DNA of 64,000 nt from Lytechinus variegatus (Eukaryota > Echinodermata > Echinoidea > Temnopleuroida > Toxopneustidae). The translations under genes and the position numbers were made by a program. Positions 10,740 through 22,034 of the stretch are shown here, piece by piece; the stretch's first letter is position 1, and the number at the start of each line of letters is the position of its first letter. The stretch is taken from positions 29,974,292 to 30,038,291 of the forward strand of contig NC_054753.1 in the NCBI RefSeq assembly GCF_018143015.1, written 5' to 3'. The notes under the pieces are model-generated. The model worked only from the letters and a program-made list of their open reading frames with translations, made no database searches and was not told the DNA's origin.

Positions 10740-13060
10740 CGCAGATCCCTGACCCAAATGCAATGAAAATACGTCAGTCACGAGTCTAATGAAATAGCCT
10801 ACATTCCACGAAATAAGGTTTAACATCAAGGGATGAAGATTGTGAAATGAATTCGGGTAGTTCGGTGGGATTTATCGGAATAATGACCTCAGATTGCCTT
10901 TATAATCAGAATAATGACCTCATTTCAACCCTTCTTTCACCGATAAAAATTTTCAAGAGATTGACTCTAGAGTAGTTTAAGTTTAACGTTGAATGATACA
11001 CTGCCCAGGAAATTTGTTCCGAAGCTTTTCATTTTAATACCAACAGTAGCGTAATGAGTAAAAAGGAAAAGAAAAATGAGGGGCCTGATATGGCAGAACT
11101 TCTAAAGACATGGAAGACATGCTATCCAAACGAGCAAAAGTTGTGGACTTCTTGATTTAAAAGAGAAAGTTTTTGTGATAAATTATTACATAATATTCAG
11201 AAAAAATCATTTTCTTTTCCTTCTTTTTTTTTTTGGTTTCCTCCTCTTTCTCGTAAAGCCACCCTCCATCTGAACGCAGTGAAAACCGGAATACTTGGCA
11301 CATCATAATTATTGAAGTTTTATTCAATAAACTTCAAAATGTATCATTTTATGAAGGAAGACAACGCTATAATATCCTCAATCACCATATATTTTATTTA
11401 TTTGGGTGTTAATTAGGGGAAAAAACTTTATCAGCATAACAACATATATCGTTGTGTAGCACCTATTCGTATCAACAAAATTCAAAAGCATTATGAGAAG
11501 AGTTCCTCCGGAAATTAATCCTTCATAAAGCTTGCCAGGACGAATGCAGCATAATGAAAAATCATTCATAATTGTTATATAGTAGCATTACGAACAAGAG
11601 GCGTTTGATACAAAAGAAGTAGATCGCAACAAGATGGAAGTCAGAACTAAAGTATTTCTGTTTTTTCCCCCTTTACCTATTGGTTAGCAGTAATCCGATT
11701 AAATTTCGTATTATCATGATTATAGCATATTGCAGAGGGCATTGGTAGGCTTAGTATAGTACGATTGCCTCATGAAAATAAAAAAGAAACTCTTTGAAAC
11801 TCGATGAAATAAACTTGACCATAATTATTTTGCTTTCAGTCGTAGATATGAAGCAAGTAATAGGGAGTCAACTTTAAAAATATCTATTTTATTTCACCTC
11901 CATCTCTCTCCCTCTTTCTCTTAATTCATATGTACCACTTTATTTTTCTCTTCATCTGTTTTCTTCCCTTTTTCTATTTTCCCTTTCTATCTTTTCCTAT
12001 CCAAGCCTCTTTGCCCCCCTCCATCTCTTCTTTTTTTTCTTTGTATTTCTCTCTTTCTCGCAACCTACTGTATGTGCATATAGCTTTTTAATTTTTCATC
12101 CCATCTTTGTACAATACTCTTTATTCCTGCCTTCTCTCTCTTTTTCAATCAAAGTTTGATTATTTTTTTTTATACATGATCCATTTTCAGTGCAAGTCTA
12201 TTTGTTGTCCATATCAAATTCGTAAGTTCCACATACATAATTATTGATAGATTTAGATGAGACAATATAGAGGGTGACCTTATTAAAATAACTCATAATA
12301 GTTATTTAAAAAACAGAGGACTGCTTTTGCTTATAAGTGAGTTCTTTGGGCCGGAGTGAAGGGGGTGGGGGGAGGGAGTGAGGGAGGCCCCCTAATGTAT
12401 TATTCTCGTGCTTGGATACGAAATCTAAGTTTAGAATGACACAATTTTTAGTCTTCTGGAAAACTACGTCCGCTGTATAGTTCAGTAATGCTAAGTTGAA
12501 GAAATGTGTCTGATGTAGTCATCATTCGAGTGTTTTTATGCGATTTTTTTAATTGAATAGGATTATCCATAATATTGAAAAATAAAAGTAAACTTACCTC
12601 GTTTCAGCCCTTATGGAGCGTCTACGCATAAGATTTTGTTTAAAATTATCCTAATAAAGAAAATATAGTTTTGGTTTGTTTACTCTCTCTCTCTAACTAT
12701 TTGGTTTTGCATGTGCGCACTGCTATGACGTAACAATGTGTCACTTTAAAGTCACATGATCTTTCAATCTACTTGAAACACTATTTTGACGGATTATGGC
12801 ATGGAGTATAATGTACCAGCCACTTGAAAGCAATGTTACCATGTGACATAATGTCATTATCATGCATCTGTTTGAAGGAATTGACTACCCTCTTCATATT
12901 CGCCAATGCTAAAAAATCCGATTCATATTCGATAAAGCACTCCCAAAGGTCCCGTTCACACGCCGTAATAAAGATGGATGACATCCGTCAGACGACCTTA
13001 GGATTTGCGGCTTTTTGCGGAAAGTTGGCATATGTGAACGTCGAATTTTCGAGTGGTCTA
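10740..13060. other. No recognised gene
   Basis: Long AT-rich stretch. From about 11885 to 12160 the plus strand is pyrimidine-rich. No domain, tRNA or TIR element recognised. Confidence 0.45.
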
Positions 13061-13063
13061 CAG

Positions 13064-13254
13064 ACACTTTCTGAAGCCAGGTTTAACTTAAACGCAGGTT
13101 TAAGTATGGACAGCCAAATTGTGTAGGAAGTATAAACAGATGATTGTCTTTACCATCGATGAATCAGGAAAGAGCACAGTAAACATAAGAAACATACAAC
13201 TTAAACTACAACTTTAAACCTGAGTTTAAGTTAAACCCGACTTCAGAATATGGA
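13064..13254. mobile_element. MITE with GGTTTAACTTAAAC ends
   Basis: The left inner end, CTGAAGCCAGGTTTAACTTA, pairs with the right end, TTAAGTTAAACCCGACTTCAG. The interior GAAAGAGCACAGTAAACATA is the reverse complement of a block in the neighbour at 13538-13848, so the two are related copies in different orientation. Confidence 0.7.
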
Positions 13255-13255
13255 C

Positions 13256-13537
13256 CTTTGTCTACTGCCTCTTTGGTCTAATTCCATTCTGACAATAAAC
13301 AGTTCGTCTAATAATAACCCTTTCGTCTAAATATTACGTTGTCTATTTTACCATTTCGTCTTATTCCACATAGGCTAATCCTATTTCGTCTGACTCTTGA
13401 TCTATCACCATTTAGACTAGTATGGTAAGATGAAAGATCATTATATTTGAAAACATAAACAAGTAGGATAAATAGGAATTAGACCAAGGGTATTCTGCAC
13501 AAAATGGCAATTAGATTCAACTGGTAGTAGACCTAAT
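13256..13537. repeat. Inverted cluster of GTCTAAT motifs
   Basis: The left half carries repeated TTCGTCTAAT-like motifs (about 13274, 13303, 13322, 13356, 13385). The right half carries the reverse form ATTAGACC/TAGACC (about 13479, 13511, 13529). Polarity switches in the middle near TTTAGACTAG. It fills the space between two related MITEs and may be a third, different, foldback-like element. Confidence 0.45.
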
Positions 13538-13848
13538 GGCCCGTATTCTGAATGCTGGTTTAACTTAGACCATGGTCTAACTCTGTGCTAAAACTATGGG
13601 AGGCCATAAGTGTCAAAATTCTTGTTAATGTGTATGTTTCTTATGTTTACTGTGCTCTTTCCTGATTCATCGATGGTGAAGACAATCATCTTTTTATACT
13701 TCCTAGACAATTATGAATGATTTAAGAGCCAAATGAGCTGAAATGTGATATCTCTTCTGTTAGTGATTTATGTAACAATTGGCTATCCACACTTAAACCA
13801 CAACTATAAACCTGAGTTTAAGTTAAACCCGACATCCGAATACGGGCC
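13538..13848. mobile_element. ~310-bp MITE with GGCCCGTATTCTGAA ends
   Basis: The left end, GGCCCGTATTCTGAATGCTG, pairs with the right end, ...GACATCCGAATACGGGCC. Inner ends GGTTTAACTTAGAC and GAGTTTAAGTTAAACC also pair. It shares the TTTACTGTGCTCTTTCCTGA block with the 13064 copy in reverse. Confidence 0.75.
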
Positions 13849-13849
13849 A

Positions 13850-14830
13850 ACTGGTTAGAAATAACGAGGGTCCTAGCGACTGCCAAGCATGCCAGAATGG
13901 GGGGGGGGGTAATATAGAATAAATGGCGAAAAAGAAAATGAAACTAAACTTTTCAATACGAAAATTCAATTTCGTTATAGATGTTTTTACATCTTAACAA
14001 TGCCATATTTCACCCTATTTCCTTCCCTTTTACTTTATTTTTTCTCAACTCTATTCTTGGTCGTGAGACTTTTGTGGGCATGCCCCAAGACCACTCCCCA
14101 TCTGTATGGACGTGGATTAGCCAGTGTCGTAACTGATATACAAACGAACTGCATGTCGACCAAAAGAACGTAAGCCATGTGAATGGGGGTAATGCGTCAC
14201 TTCCTCTTTACCAATTCAGAAATGACTCCACAAACGTGAAGTTTGATAGATATCTCGGCAAATAATCATGTCTTCATCTATTTTCAGCGTCAGACAACAT
14301 GTTGCATCGTTTTTGCATACATTAGTCTACATGGTTACTTCACTGTTACGTCAGTATATCAATGTGCCAGGAATAGTTTCATTATGGTTACAAATTAAAA
14401 AAAAAATATATAGATAGCTCGATTTGACTTTTGACAATCGTTACCTAACGATTGTTTTTTAAACAATTTATTTCATTTCTAGCAAATCATAAATCCTGAT
14501 AACAAAATGATATACGTGAGAATCCTGGATTAAAACCTAATTATCTGCACTGTAAATTGAAAAAGTAATAAAATGAACCTTTGAGTTTCCGACGGCTCGT
14601 ATTAAAAATGTATAACGTTGAACGATCTATTTCATAAAATTATAGCCCTAATATAATTCATCGCTTTTAATTCAGACACCATGTTGACAAACATAAACGG
14701 AAGATATTGCATAAGGTAGTTTTTGTTTTATATTTCAATCTTCAATAAAGATGCAAATACTTCTCAAACTTAGTCATCACATGATCACACCTAGATCAAG
14801 ACAGCTAAACCAGCGAATTGTGCGCAAAAT
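13850..14830. other. No recognised gene
   Basis: AT-rich. A small hairpin (ACAATCGTTACCTAACGATTGT, about 14434-14455) is the only local structure noted. Confidence 0.4.
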
Positions 14831-14831
14831 G

Positions 14832-15126
14832 TTTACATGCAAACAAAGTGCGATTGTTTCCTTAAAACACGTAAATTCTGCTTCCGATCAGTTCCGTTTT
14901 AAACATTTTATTGCGAAGAGTATTTTGTAGAATATGTTGTATAATTATTATTTCCCCTTTTACACGAGGGTGATTGCAAACGAAAAGTAGTTATATGGAA
15001 ACAAACACAGTGTCATTTTTTTAATGCACACACCACAAGATTCTGCGTTCGATCATATCACAGTTTATTTCCTGAATCCTTTTTTTTATAGCGAAGCGTA
15101 TTTTTAGAATAGATTGTATAATTCAG
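14832..15126 (+). repeat. Diverged direct duplication, ~125-bp units
   Basis: The segment from about 14832 and the segment from about 14998 share, in order, an AAACAAA..AGTG..TTTT start, a (A)ATTCTGC(T/G)TTC(C)GATCA block, TTTATT, GCGAAG(A)GTATTTT(G)TAGAATA and TTGTATAATT. The copies are old and non-coding. Confidence 0.55.
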
Positions 15127-15127
15127 A

Positions 15128-15890
15128 AAAAAAAACTTGGGTTTCTTCAGTCACTGTTTCAAGATGAAAAGATTGAGCTGCAATGACATAACAGCGTCAG
15201 AGGGAATAATAAGCAAGATAGAGTTCTTTAAATAATCTGTGACATTTTTAAGATATCCCATTGCCTACGGTGCTGGCATTTCTTGATATGAAATAATTGT
15301 CTAGGATATATTATGGCAAATATTGCGATATGGAGCTCCTATTAGAAACAACACATTTTTGGGGGATGGGGAGGTTAGTAATAGTTGCAAAAACAATCTG
15401 CTTTGGAGTAAGAGAGGGGAAAATGACATTCATAGTTTCCTTTTCAGTTTTTTGACGAATGCATCTGCGATACATGAAATGTGTTACCTATAATGGTTAA
15501 TTGTCTATTTTCAAGAAATATTCTTTTTTGAAATACTACAACGTTGTGAGTAGTATTAGTGACGTAATTAGCAAAATGAATTAGATAATAAACTTTTTTT
15601 TCCAAAAAAGAAAGGAATGTATTTCTTTTTTCCTTTCTTTACCTTCCGTTTTGGGATGAAGGACAGATTGATGTGAAAATACGGCCCTAAGACCCCTGCC
15701 CCTTCCTTCGAAGTGAATATTATGTACTTGTTCATGCTTAGATGACATTATGATGTGTCCTCTTTTGAAGAATGGCATTCGAGGAAAGGTTGGAAATCGG
15801 GGAAGTCGCCTTCCCAATGTTTATAATAATCGTAATGACGTAATGATGATTATACCTCAAGTCTGGTGAACATGCCTTGTACCATCATTG
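15128..15890. other. No recognised gene
   Basis: AT-rich sequence without a supported feature. Confidence 0.4.
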
Positions 15891-15891
15891 G

Positions 15892-16725
15892 TCGACTGAG
15901 CGTGGTAGGATTTCATTTCATTCGTTTATTTCCATTTTCAACAATTACAGTTTCTTCTGTACATGTTGACATAATAAATAACAAAACATATTTCAAATAT
16001 TCCTGTATGGAAATTATATTCAAGATTATTACAAATCAGGTTGGAAATGGAGGAGGCTGCTAAAAAGCGGAGCTTGTAGAGTGCAGCCTCCTAAAAAATA
16101 TACTTGCAGTTGTTTAGCATATAAAAAATAAAATAACAACTTGAGCATAACCAGTTGAATTAAAAGGAAAAATGGGAAATAAAAATAGAAAAGGAAATAA
16201 GAAAAAGAGAGATTAAAGGTCTCCAGAATCCAGCCCCAGCACTCACAAACGAACCTCGCCGATCAACAGGGAAACGAAAGAGATGTAAAAGTGTATACAT
16301 GATAAACATGTTTGATTAAAAAATACAAGAGTTTGAGTGATGAAGAGTTAAATTCAATGGTTATCTTGAAGAAATTTTTTGAACTTATATTTGAAAGAAT
16401 TAAGGCTTGGAGATTCTTTGATGTTACTATTAATAGTTCCCCAGAGTCTTGGGCCTTCAAAAGTAAAAATTGATTTTGCAAGGATGATCCGGGGTAGTGG
16501 TAAATGAAATTCATCGGATTGACGTGTGGGATATTTGTGAAGGGTTTTGTTTTTGTTAAATGAAGAATTGAATATGGGTGGTAACATATTCTTGTTTATC
16601 TGATACATGAATTGACCTAAATTATATTGGTACAGTGTTTTTATTTTTAGAATTTTATTGTTTAACAACAACTTATCTGTGTGAGATCTCCAGGACAAGT
16701 TGAAAATAACACGCAATTACTCTAG
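15892..16725 (-). mobile_element. 5'-truncated LINE: RT C-terminus plus 3' UTR
   Basis: The minus-strand frame 16716-16354 reads SWRSHTDKLLLNNKILKIK, LGQFMYQINKNMLPP, FTFEGPRLWGTINSNIKESP and SLNSFKYKFKKFL. This matches the expected order at the C-terminus of CR1/Jockey-like non-LTR reverse transcriptases: an R-x-HT-x-x-L start, an FMYK-x-N-x-LLP block, an F-x-GP-x-LW block and an S-x-FK-x-x-KK-x-L end. After the stop comes a 3' UTR of about 450 bases with a 10-bp hairpin (16051-16092) and an A-rich end near 15892 with GAAATAAAC and GAAATGAAAT motifs. Nothing recognisable as RT lies above 16725, so the insertion is 5'-truncated, the usual outcome of target-primed reverse transcription. Confidence 0.8.
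16051..16092 (-). repeat. 3' UTR hairpin of the LINE
   Basis: AGGAGGCTGC and GCAGCCTCCT form a perfect 10-bp stem with a 22-base loop. Structured 3' UTR ends are recognised by their own reverse transcriptase in several LINE clades; whether this one is used in that way is inference. Confidence 0.6.
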
Positions 16726-17379
16726 GCTTTGAAAATACAATCGGAAATAGCCTTAGCTTCTAATATGCGTATAAGAGAAAATGAGATACCATATTGAAAA
16801 GAAAGTTGAATTTGCCAAGTCGTCCAAGATAAATAGTGTTCAGAGAAGAAGCAACGGTGCTATAGCATCGAATGAGAAAGGCTCCTATAATTTCATTTGC
16901 TGTAAACATTGAGTAGATTACAAGCATCTAATTTTATTTATGTTCGATAAACCGATCCCATAATCGAATGATATGCTAGTATTGGACGTGAAAGTTGAAG
17001 TGATATCGGCAAATGCACCGAAACACATACAGCTACTAGATGGTTATGAAAAGAAGTGTATTGCATTGTGATCTATTGGCTGGGGTAGGTGACTGTCTTT
17101 AGAATTGAAGGGGCATCACCTTTTGGAGAAAAAAATAAGGGTAAAAGAGGGCCCCAAAAGCACTGTGTGGCATCGAAAGGCCTATGTTTTCTAATGATGA
17201 AAATAAAAACAGCCTGACAATTTGTGTCTGAACTGTTAATTCAGAGAACGAAAAATTCCGCCCCCCCCCCCCTTAATCCTAAAAGGACTATAGGGATCCA
17301 TAATGCCCCCTTGACGCTACGCGCGATATTTCCGAAACGAAAACGGATAACGCCGGAAAATTGTGTGACTTTTTTCCTA
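16726..17379. other. No recognised gene; left flank of the giant palindrome
   Basis: Unclassified, with a poly-C run at about 17263. It has no inverted counterpart to the right of 20156, so it lies outside the palindrome. Confidence 0.5.
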
Positions 17380-17532
17380 AAGCCCCAGTCACATATAGAC
17401 ACGGATCCTCACGGATCAACACGGCAATGCCGGCATGATCCGGGGAGGTCCGGGATAGTTTTGCCCCGGATGACTGTAAACACGGCATCAACACGGCAGC
17501 TTCACACGGATCTACACGGACCATGCCGGCAG

Positions 17533-17710
17533 AGCACGTCGTCAACACGGACCAACACGTCAGCAACACGGACCAACACGTCAGCGACAAGGACCAACAC
17601 GTCAGCTACACGGACCAACACGTCAGCTACTATGACCAACACGTCAGCTACACGGACCAACACGTCAGCTCAAGGACCAACACGGCAGCTATATTGACCA
17701 GCACGGCAAA
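17533..17710 (+). repeat. 21-bp tandem array, left arm of palindrome
   Basis: About eight units of ACACGGACCAACACGTCAGC plus one variable base. Variants with ACAAGG, ACTATG and CACGGCAG occur, and the last units are the most degenerate. Confidence 0.9.
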
Positions 17711-18394
17711 TGAAAATCTGTTCATAACAATGAGCTGATATTTATCTAATTATTTATTTATCTATTTGTTCATTTTTTTCTCATCCTTGTCGCAAAATTA
17801 TCATGTTGTGTTTAAAAATATTATATCAAAACTTCCTTAACCAGTAAAAACGCAGTTTTTTATACAACACAGTTTACTGTTTTAACAGTAGTTGTTAAAT
17901 GTAAAGTACTTTAAATCTTGAACAACAAATGTAATTTCGATTTGATTTGATATCACTTCATTGAAATCACAATAAAGGAAAGGAATTTACAAAGTCTATA
18001 CAAAACATAATAACAATTAAGGCCCAGGTTATGACGCATATTACTGTCGATGCAGGGCAGTAGTATAAAACTTAATGTACAATTTCGATGTAACAGGTAC
18101 ATAACATATAACATATACATATAAAATATTTTTTAAAAATGAAATGTGAAATAATAATAACAGACAAAGTAGTGGGTAAATATTAGGAAAAAAAGAGAGA
18201 AAAAAAATTATTCATACATGCACTAAGTTTACAAATATTAGGTTGGGGCCAATCTCCAAAGCGTAAGAAAATATCCTGAATCATTTAATCATCCACTTGA
18301 ATAAATTAAGCATGTTTGTGTCAACTGTTTAATAACTACTAAAAAGTTCATAAAGTAAATAGCGCTGTAATGATTTTGATGGGGAAAAAAGAAC

Positions 18395-18716
18395 ACGGAC
18401 TGCCAAGGATACTCCAGGCAGCCACACGGACCTACACGGCAGCTACACGGACCTACACGGCAGCTACACGGACCTACACGGCAGCCACACGGACCTACAC
18501 GGACCATCCCGGATGGCTTTGCCAACACGGCAGTCCACGGATGACGCCGGATGTTTTTGACAGTCAAAAACTGCCGTGTTGGCCTCCCGGACGTTCAAGG
18601 ACCAACACGGACCACCCCGGACCTCCAAGGATGCCCAAGGCGCCAACACGGATCTCTCCCCGGACCACCCCGGATCAGATCCGGGATGGTCCGGGCTCTA
18701 TATGTGACTGGGGCTT
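18395..18716 (+). repeat. Inner GC-rich repeat domain, left arm
   Basis: Begins with four copies of a CACGGACCTACACGGCAGC-type unit. It continues through CCCGGAC and CACGGA permutations to the inner terminus ...TATATGTGACTGGGGCTT. The mirror copy is 18718-19053. Confidence 0.85.
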
Positions 18717-18717
18717 A

Positions 18718-19053
18718 AAGCCCCAGTCACATATAGAGCCCGAACCACCCCGGACCATCCCGGATCTGATCCGGGGTGGTCCGGGGAGAGATCCGTGTTG
18801 GCGCCTTGGGCATCCTTGGAGGTCCGGGGTGGTCCGTGTTGGTCCTTGAACGTCCGGGAGGCCAACACGGCAGTTTTTGACTGTCAAAAACATCCGGCGT
18901 CATCCGTGGACTGCCGGGTTGGCAAAGCCATCCGGGATGGTCCGTGTAGGTCCGTGTGGCTGCCGTGTAGGTCCGTGTAGCTGCCGTGTAGATCCGTGTA
19001 GCTGCCGTGTAGGTCCGTGTGGCTGCCTGGAGTATCCTTGGCAGTCCGTGTTC
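18718..19053 (-). repeat. Inner GC-rich repeat domain, right arm
   Basis: Mirror image of 18395-18716 with a few substitutions. Identical peptides predicted from the two arms reflect the palindrome and are not duplicated genes. Confidence 0.85.
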
Positions 19054-19730
19054 TGTTTTCCCCATCAAAATCATTACAGCGCTATTTACTTTATGAACTT
19101 TTCAGTAGTTGTTAAACAGTTGACACAAACATGCTTAATTTATTCAAGTGGATGATTAAATGATTCAGGATATTTTCTTACGCTTTGGAGATTGGCCCCA
19201 ACCTAATATTTGTAAACTTAGTGCATGTATGAAATTTTTTTTTCTCTTTTTTCCCTAATATTTACCCACTACTTTGTCTGTTATTATTATTTCACATTTC
19301 ATTTAAACAAATATTTTATATGTATATGTTATATGTTATGTACCTGTTACATCGAAATTGTACATTAAGTTTTATACTACTGCCCTACATCGACAGTAAT
19401 ATGCGTTATAACCTGGGCCTATCTTAATTGTTATTATGTTTTGTATAGACTTTGCAAATATCTTTCCTTTATTGTGATTTCAATGAAGTGATATCAAATC
19501 AAATCGAAATTACATTTGTCGTTCAAGATTTAAAGTACTTAACATTTAACAACTACTGTTAAAACAGTAAATTGTGTTGTATAAAAAACTGCGTTTCTAC
19601 TGGTTAAGGAAGTTTTGATATATTTTTAAGACAACATGATAATTTTGCGACAAGGATGAGAAATAATTAACAAATAGATAATAAATAAATAATTAGATAA
19701 ATATCAGCTCATTGTTATGAACAGATTTTC

Positions 19731-19998
19731 ATTTGCCGTGCTGGTCAATATAGCTGCCGTGTTGGTCCTTGAGCTGACGTGTTGGTCCGTGTAGCTGACG
19801 TGTTGGTCCTTGTAGCTGACGTGTTGGTCCGTGTTGCTGACGTGTTGGTCCGTGTAGCTGACGTGTTGGTCCGTGTAGCTGACGTGTTGGTCCGTGTTGG
19901 TCCTTGTCGCTGACGTGTTGGTCCGTGTTGCTGACGTGTTGGTCCGTGTAGCTGACGGGTTGGTCCGTGTTGCTGACGTGTTGGTCCGTGTTGACGAC
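19731..19998 (-). repeat. 21-bp tandem array, right arm of palindrome
   Basis: About twelve to thirteen units of the same 21-bp repeat, including one shortened unit. It is longer than the left array by about five units, which accounts for nearly all of the ~100-base length difference between the arms. Confidence 0.9.
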
Positions 19999-20156
19999 GT
20001 GCTCTGCCGGCATGGTCCGTGTAGATCCGTGTGAAGCTGCCGTGTTGATGCCGTGTTTACAGTCATCAGGGGCAAAACTATCCCGGACCTTCCCGGATCA
20101 TGCCGGCATTGCCGTGTTGATCCGTGAGGATCCGTGTCTATATGTGACTGGGGCTT

Positions 20157-20785
20157 TAACGTTCTTTGCAGCTTTTGAGACCAAATTCGCGACATACGGG
20201 TATAGCATCGCGACGCCACGTGACTTTTTATGAGACAATGTCATGCCAAAAATGGCTCATTTTTATACTTTGGGTAACAAAGTCTATGGGAGATGAAATT
20301 GATAAAAGGATGGTTATTTTTTTTATTCTAACTGGTCTGATTAATTAATTTAGGGTTTGATTTAGTTGTCAAATGGTGTGTAATAATTTCCAATGAAAAA
20401 CCAAAAAAATACATAAGAAATAAAAAAAGACAAAGAAATGCATGAGGTAAAATGCTCTTTCGCAATTTCTTTGTGAGAACCTTTAAATTAGATTAAAAAG
20501 ACGACATTTGGAAAAAGAAGAAAATTTGAAATAAAAGTGTATGTTAAATATACAATTAATGTTTTTCATTATTAATAAATTTGCATATTTTATTCATATT
20601 AAATAAAAAGATAATCATGTTCAGATTTTTTTCGTAATGGCTTGTAGTTTATGAGCGAGTACTGACTTTTTCTCGTTCAAATTTGAACTAGACAAACCAG
20701 CACTCAGAAGTGCAGTCACTATACACAATCTTTAAGAGCTAAATAAGCCCTTCGTAGCTCTTCGTTTCTAAGACATTTAGAGTGC
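20157..20785. other. No recognised gene; right flank of palindrome
   Basis: AT-rich. Not related to the left flank in either orientation by eye. Confidence 0.5.
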
Positions 20786-20789
20786 AGAT

Positions 20790-20935
20790 ATCAGTTCAAA
20801 GCTGCTGGTCTATTCATCAATTTTCGACAAAGAACCCACTCCCAGCTCTTCATTGCCCTTTTACGTATATTTTCAATACATTAACCGTGTGCTTGAATCC
20901 GCTCCGCGTCGCGGTGCGAAAACGCCCTAATAGCA
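20790..20935 (+). repeat. Dispersed repeat R
   Basis: Carries TCATCAATTTTCGACAAAGA, CCCAGCTCTTCATTG, TATTTTCAATA and GTGCTTGAATCC in the same order as the copies at 50735-50962 and 59640-60070. Confidence 0.65.
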
Positions 20936-20939
20936 TGGG

Positions 20940-22034
20940 TGAAAATAAAGAGGAGACGATTGTCGAATTGTAAAAGCGGCATCTATCAAAGAGGGAGAAA
21001 AACACTACGTAAATGAATAATAGGAAATGGGCAACCACTCAAGCATTCAGTGGGCACAAAATATAGTTCACCGGGATAGTCAATTACATCGTCCTTACAG
21101 AAATGAGCAATCAACATTTGGAAATAAGCTCAATTAATCATATTCAAAACGAAGTTCAAAGTTGTCATTTTTAAAAGATAAATTAACGGTATTAAAAGCA
21201 GAGTGAAAAACTGTATCTACTAATGTACGGAGGTAGGGGTAAATTCATTTCAAAAGAATCGGCCTCATAATAAATACTATCTCTCAGATGATATTGCCTT
21301 AATAATCAACAGAAACCAAAATAAATTTGCGTCTACTTGCTATAGTCCTTGAATAATTGTTAGATAAAGTGGATGAATATGGTTTGATATCATGCTTTAT
21401 GTGATGAAGAGAAAAAAAATACATGCCATTTATCAAGTTCGCCTGAAAACGTACACACATGTAACTCATACAATAAATATACTCCTTATTATGCATGTTG
21501 CAAGCTGCAGATGTTTTATTGAATGTGCATGTAAAAGACCTTGTGATATCCTGTCGCAGGCACATAAAGATCTTCATGATGAATTCAAAATAAAAATTAT
21601 CAAGGTATTAATGTGCGAGAAGCTCTTTCAATTCAAAATATTCATTTATAGAACGTTACAACGCCAGTAACCTCTGCAGCACCTGCATAGAGTTATCAAG
21701 GTCGGAAACGACAGTATATAAAATTTGGGCATATGGGGAAAGGAAACATAAAATACACTATCCCCGTTTCATAACCGCTTTCTCCATAAGGATATCACTT
21801 GAAAAGATGTTATCTGTTCACTAATGATATCAACGACATTTTTTTATGCATACTTTTTCAATTTCAGTATACCTTGATAAAATACACTGCAAGTTTGTCG
21901 GCTATGAGATCAAGTACAGACTGGGGTCAAACCGAATTTCAAAATACTGTAGTAGTCTATTCATTTCAACTGACAGATTTAGATAACCACCTTTTCCCGA
22001 TCCCTCAGGAAACAACATGGTGTTCGGAATCACT
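20940..22034. other. No recognised gene
   Basis: AT-rich sequence, no supported feature. Confidence 0.4.

Larger units (their letters stand above)
17380..20156. mobile_element. Giant foldback element (2.78-kb near-palindrome)
   Basis: The outer left end AAGCCCCAGTCACATATAGA (17380) is exactly inverted at the outer right end (20156). The two arms, 17380-18716 and 18718-20156, are mirror images through their whole length, including a ~680-bp AT-rich core with no repeat character. By eye, differences are scattered single bases, small indels and a different number of 21-bp units. The centre is GGGGCTT-A-AAGCCCC at 18710-18724. Each arm is also bounded by the same 20-base terminus in inverted orientation, so an arm alone resembles a TIR element. 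TA lies immediately outside both ends (17378-17379 and 20157-20158), a candidate 2-bp target duplication. No transposase is encoded; the Gln/His/Thr-rich frames are read-through of short repeats. Long foldback elements with internally repeated arms are known in sea urchins as TU elements; membership here is inference. Confidence 0.9.

Noticed and set aside
17533-17710. 21-bp repeats as a CRISPR array
   Set aside because: Units are contiguous with no unique spacers and lie in an animal genome inside a foldback element.
17380-20156. Palindrome as a sequencing or assembly artefact
   Set aside because: Flanks are not mirrored, the boundaries fall on a defined terminus, and the arms differ in unit number and scattered bases; raw reads would still be the final test.
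17224-20219. Long Gln/His/Thr- and Arg/Pro-rich open frames across the palindrome
   Set aside because: They read through 21-bp and related short repeats; identical peptides appear from both arms because of the palindrome, and no start, splice or domain supports them.
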